Positions 59,528-64,000 of a DNA stretch of 64,000 bases are shown in pieces. A program made the position numbers and the translations under genes. Source of the stretch: Symsagittifera roscoffensis (Eukaryota > Xenacoelomorpha > Acoela > Convolutidae); NCBI RefSeq assembly GCF_963678635.1, contig NW_026971428.1, positions 18,834 to 82,833 on the forward strand, written 5' to 3'. The notes beneath the pieces are model-generated. The model saw only the letters and a program-made list of their open reading frames with translations, did not search any database and had not been told where the DNA came from. The stretch's first letter is position 1. Each line of letters opens with the position of its first letter.

Positions 59528-60479
59528 ATTGTCAGAAATAGTGATATTAAATATGTGAAAAAAATCACCAAAAGAAGAAAAATCTAGTTTTTGTTGAATA
59601 GATGTCTTAACATTTAGATAATTGTTAAAATATCGTACCGGAGGAGTTGCTCAAGAGTTTTTGCAAACTTGAGGTAGGTTTTGTGTAGTAAAAAGAAAAA
59701 AATTATGAAAAAACTGCCATAGATTATGATGAGAAAGAGTAATAGTTCGAAAGTATCCCTAATCAAAAATATGCTGATTTGAAAAAAAAATTGATAGGAT
59801 TGAAAAAAGTTTTGAAGTTATGATTTTGAGAAGTATGATTTTGAAAAATGCATTTGAGAAACGATTCGTTCTTGCCGAACTATTGTTTAGTTTTTGAAGC
59901 TAAATTTGAGTGTGGTCGGACTGTTCATTGATTTTTGACAAGTGAGTTGGATATAGGCAATTTTCGGTGAAGAGAAGTCTGAAAGTCTGAGAATGAGTTT
60001 TCTTGTTTTTTTATGGGATGATCGGTGGTATCCAGGAGTTAATCTTACTTTAGGCTAAATGCTCCTGTCCTATTTTTCTTTAAGCTAATTCAATATTTTT
60101 CTTTAAGGGAAATTTGGAGTGTAAGTTGGGACAATACTGTTGATTTTTGTACAACTTGATAGGGGAGGGTTGTAAAATTAGATTTTGTTTAATCCAGTTG
60201 TCAAATATGAGCTTGTTGCTTATTTTTGTTTTGGAGGTCTTTTAGTTATAGTTACATTTGTGTTTGAAAATTGCAAAGTGTCGGCTAAAGAAGTGGTGTC
60301 AGAATGAGGTGATGTTTAGATAATTTCTGATTGGCATATGTTGAACTAGTTGTTCAGGAGTGTCAGCATGAGTCTTCAGAAAAGAGAAAAAAGGTTTGTT
60401 ATATCTCTGGAAGTTAAAAATGATTAACTAATTAGAAAGAGTTTTTGGAATTAAACTTTCTTTTATTTTGTAGGTTGTG

Positions 60480-61740
60480 GAATGAAGGTTTTGAAATATT
60501 TTCTTGGTTGATTTCGAAGTCGCGATGATTTTCCTTGTTCAGATTTTCTTTGCTTTTTGTGGTTAAAATTTTTCTTGTAATTTTCAGTTTTTCCTTTGTT
60601 TTTGAGGTATTTGTTTATTGCTTATTTCTTGGGATTTTTGTCGCGGGTATCTTCTTTATTTTTTGTTTCTAAAATTTGTGGTGAGCAATTTACTTTAGTT
60701 GTTTGTTTTTGGTTATTGTCTGAGTTGTCGCGGACAACTTTGAGTCCTGTAAAGGAGTATAATTGTGTTTGCTCTTGAAGAGCGTATTATTTTGGGTAAT
60801 ATGGTAAAAGATTGTTTCTCTGATGAACAATTTTTTTTATTTGAGTCAATCAGTTTATATGTTACATCAGTGGGCTTGTCAAAAAATTGAAATGGTCCTC
60901 TTCGGATTGGTTGTAATTTTTTTAGATTATAAACATTGTGTTACTGAATTTGGGATTAAGACAAATGTTCCGATTTAAAAATTTGTAGCTGGTGTGAATC
61001 GTGAATATATTTGGTAATGAACATTCTGTCTTTGTAACAGTTTTTTGGCTGTTTTTTGATAAATTTCATTGTGTTTTTGATCACTGTTTGAAATCCGCTC
61101 AGTATGTGGGCCGGAAGCTAATTTTAAAACGTTTTGGTGTGAAAATGGTCTTCATCGTGTGTATGATTTTTGATTCTAACACTTTCACTTTTGTAGGTTG
61201 GCAATAACCTTGTGTATTTTTGAAGAGTTTGTTGTGAACATTATTGGTTTCCATGGTTTTTGTTTAAAAACTAATTCATAAGGTGATAATTTCAATGTTG
61301 ATGATATTTGTGAATTGTAAGGGGAATAAAATTACATCTGTTGACCATTCAGTATATCTTGTATCGTTTTCATTTATGACACATCTGAGACTTTCATGTA
61401 GTGAACGGTTCATTCCTTCCACTAAACCATTAGTCCAAGGGGCATGAGAAGTTCGTGGTTTGTGTTTATTGTTATATAGATGGCATACTGTGATTACTTC
61501 ATTATTTATGAACTCAGTGCCATTATCTGTGAAAAGGATTTCTGGTAATCCAAATTTTGCTATCCAGTGTTCATTAAGAGTTTTATGTGCATAATAGGCC
61601 TTACAATGAGGTACTGGCTTGAGTGCTACGTAGTGTGTAAATGCGTCAACTATGACCATCATATATGAGTTTCCTTCTAAAGAGGGTGATATTGGTCCTT
61701 CTGTATCAAATGAGATTCTGTGGTTGAAATATAAACTCTG
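60480..61740 (-). pseudogene. integrase (copy D)
   Basis: The core is uninterrupted over 61662-61276: MMVIVDAFTHYVALKPV (first Asp), ILFTDNGTEFINNE (second Asp) and WTNGLVEGMNRSLHE (Glu), so a full D,D,E set in one frame. The C-terminal part (about 61270-60480) is broken, and the N-terminal zinc-binding region is not clearly readable. Confidence 0.8.
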
Positions 61741-62349
61741 TCCTTCAAACTCTTGTTCTCCTGCTATCTATTTCTGTGAGAGGTATGTTTTCTAGGGGGT
61801 CATGGAGGTTAAAAACTTGATTTATTGTGTGTTTTGAATCGGTATCTGGAGGTCCTGATGAATTTATATTAACAGTAAGGTTTTCTTATTCTTTTAAGGG
61901 GAATAGGCATGTCCTATATAATTTTTGTCTGAGTAGCTTATGTTGTGTTTGTTTTCGATCCATAATAAAAATGAGTATTTTGGCAATCTAAATCTAATGG
62001 AAAATGTTATAAGTTAATTATTTGTGCGCGATCAACGTCAACTTTCACTGCATATTCGCAATCTAATTTTGATAATGTTCCGTCCTTTGCGAGAAAAAAT
62101 TTTTACATTTTGTATAATGCTACTGTTGTTTTTCTTGTTAATAATTCAGTTGTTGTGTTTCTACTGAGTGTGTCTGGCAATGCAAGATTTTTTCCTGCGG
62201 TACAATCTATATGTAGGTTTGGAAATTCCACTAAAATTATTTCAAATCTATTAACTTTATGGTTTGGATTTGATTTCTGTGTAAAGAGAAAAATTATAGG
62301 TTTAAGATCTGTATATAGAACTGTTGGTATAAAATATTTTAGCTGTGCA

Positions 62350-62592
62350 TTATCTCATAAATGTAGAGAATATCAGTTCAGTTTGTGTAAATAGTCTTGA
62401 GTTTGCAGAAATGAGACTCAATTTATTTGTTCTACTGTGTGATTTTAAAAATGCTGAGCCAATGCCAAAATTTGAAGCACCGCACATTGCGTAAAATGGT
62501 TGATTTGGATCTGGGGCAGTATTTGATATTTGTTCAGTAAGAAGTGTTTTTAATTCTTCAAATCGTTTCTGATGTTCCGTTCTGTTGTCCAT
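62350..62592 (-). pseudogene. RNase H (copy D)
   Basis: Contains FYAMCGASNFGIGSAFLKSH, in which the Asp normally in the CDAS motif is Gly, and SRLFTQTELIFSTFMR. Loss of this catalytic Asp would inactivate the domain even without the frame breaks around it. Confidence 0.7.
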
Positions 62593-62649
62593 TCAAAACT
62601 ATTTTGCTGTCTGAGAATGTTGTAAAATGGTCATAAAGATAGTTCCATT

Positions 62650-63600
62650 TTATGGACAATTTTACTTTACAAGTTAAGCATTCCAAGAATTTCTTGGATT
62701 TTTTTAAAATTCTTTGAGGTTGAAGTTTTTTGATTGCCTCTCTGAGGGATTTTAAGGGAGTTATTTAATATCCTTTACTAGTTTGTCCAAGGACTTTTAC
62801 ACGGGTGAGAAAAAAATGTGATTTATCCGGGGCTGCTGTCACATTTTCTTAAACTAATTTTTAACATTTAGTTTTTTTTGTCTGTGATTGCTTGAAAACA
62901 TCGTCTAAAAAGATATGACATTTTACTGAAATTGAGTAGTCGAAAAATTTTACTCATAAATGCTGTTGAATGCTGCTGGTCCTATGGAGCTTCCATAGAA
63001 AAGTCTACAAAGTTTGTATTGTTGGTTTCCATTAATGGATTGCGTTAAACGTCGTAATTCTTCATCTAGTGGTATTTGGTTATATGCACTTTTCCTGTCA
63101 GCTATTGTAAAGTATTTTCGGTTCATTTTTGTGAGAATTACTTGATTGGTTCTATGGGCCAATTACATTTAGATTCATCAAGGAGAGAATTGAGGTATCT
63201 TGCGTCTTAAACGATTTTTAATGATTCTCCTTTAGCTAAAACAAAAACGAGGTTTATTAATGTGTTTCCTATTGGTTGTTTTTGTTCAATTACTTGGGAA
63301 ATATTTTCATATTGTTCTAGTATGTCTAGTAATCTATTGACTTTATCTTGGAAGTGATTGGAACTTTACTTGCTCGTTGTTTTTTGAAAACTGCTTCAGG
63401 TTTCAGAGGTAGGTGTAGTGATGAATTTACTTTCTAACATCACATTTAGATGTGGCGTAAGCCATTGTGTATTTTAGTAGTAGTTCGGGTAGTTTTTCAA
63501 ATTTTTTTTTGTAAATTGAGGGTGTTGAAAATTGAACATTGTTAGTAATTTTTGTTGTTCAGTGGTACATTTTGATATCCGAAATTGGTTTAAAATTTGA
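62650..63600 (-). pseudogene. reverse transcriptase (copy D)
   Basis: KYFTIADRKSAYNQIPLDEE and CRLFYGSSIGPAAFNSIYE (63162-62950) are RT palm segments, and the catalytic box reads IFLDDVFKQSQ (about 62885-62925). Frame breaks on both sides. 63601-64000 continues toward protease/gag without a readable frame. Confidence 0.75.
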
Positions 63601-64000
63601 TTTTTTGTAAAATAGTCTGTGTTTAGTTTTTTCTCACTTATCGTATTATTAATTGATAATTCTTCATTAAAAATTGTTGATTGACATATATCTAATAATT
63701 CTAAAATATTTTTACTCTATATGCTAATTCTATTGTGGGAGAAGTTGTTGCATTTGTTTCACAATCACCTAAAAGTCCTAGAAGTAAGGTTGTTTTGTAG
63801 GGAGAATTATTGTATACATGCAATGGAATTATATCTGAGTTAGTTTTTTTCGCGTATTTGATGGATGAGATGGTTACTCGAAAAAATTTATAAATTGGCT
63901 TTAATTCAAGGTCTGTTTCTTCTGTTTCATGTTATATTGATAGACTTGACTCATTGAAAAGTTATATACATATCCTGCTAAGGTTTCAGGTACTTTCGTT

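Larger units (their letters stand above)
51898..64000 (-). mobile_element. env-class Ty3/gypsy retroelement, copy D (runs off window)
   Basis: 3' LTR at 51898-52276, then the 3' region, ORF4, the best-preserved env start, integrase, RNase H and RT, and the region toward protease at the window end. At least 12.1 kb. It inserted within or at the end of the polymerase remnant. Less decayed than copy A but still full of stops. Confidence 0.85.

Noticed and set aside
1-64000. CRISPR arrays, rRNA, tRNA genes, bacterial operons
   Set aside because: No regular repeat-spacer arrays, no rRNA-like blocks and no complete tRNA cloverleaf were seen; the gene structure is eukaryotic.

Overview
This is an AT-rich, transposon-choked stretch of a eukaryotic (most likely invertebrate metazoan) nuclear genome. 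Spliced exons with consensus splice sites, LTR retrotransposons of at least two lineages, TIR/MITE-like elements, a foldback element made of minisatellite arms and a decayed protein-primed type B DNA polymerase all point that way. There are no operons, ribosome binding sites, rRNA or tRNA genes or CRISPR arrays. The species cannot be named from the sequence.

Host genes: the only convincing cellular coding sequence is two plus-strand exons (23534-23866 and 39109-39344). They join in matching splice phase across a 15.2-kb intron and encode an EF-hand-like protein. A possible further exon of the same or another gene lies at 163-416.

Env-bearing retroelements: the dominant feature is four minus-strand copies of one very large (about 14 kb or more) Ty3/gypsy-type retroelement. 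Reading along the minus strand the order is 5' LTR, gag with an R/S/N-rich tail, DSG protease, RT, RNase H, integrase, a large env-like ORF with a signal peptide, an unrecognised accessory ORF (here called ORF4), a long 3' region with a conserved block, and the 3' LTR. Copy A (921-19894) has both LTRs. Copy B (24951-about 38525) is the most complete internally. Copy C (40496-about 42860) is a 3' fragment. Copy D (51898 to the window end) runs off the right edge. All are decayed by stops, indels and deletions. Copy A also lost about 3.6 kb of env, and its RNase H region was replaced by an inverted array that was then tandemly duplicated.

Young Ty3/gypsy element: at 11570-18741 a plus-strand element with LTRs identical by eye, a perfect 5-bp target duplication (ATCTT), a tRNA-Ser-like PBS and a polypurine tract sits inside copy A. 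Its gag-pol is interrupted mainly at homopolymer runs.

Other mobile DNA: TIR elements lie at 20908-21940 and 22210-23303, with a hairpin MITE at 39703-39970. A foldback-like element whose arms are about 21-bp minisatellite arrays in opposite orientation (23941-24950 and 38530-39034) lies in the intron between the two host exons, and copy B inserted into it.

Right-hand part: 43.6-48.6 kb is a series of diverged large repeats ending in a 1.37-kb tandem duplication that carries two broken copies of an unrecognised minus-strand gene. At 49.0-51.9 kb is a decayed DNA polymerase B gene of the Polinton/Maverick-like class, cut off by the LTR of copy D. The window is therefore best read as nested layers of insertions in and around at least one host gene.
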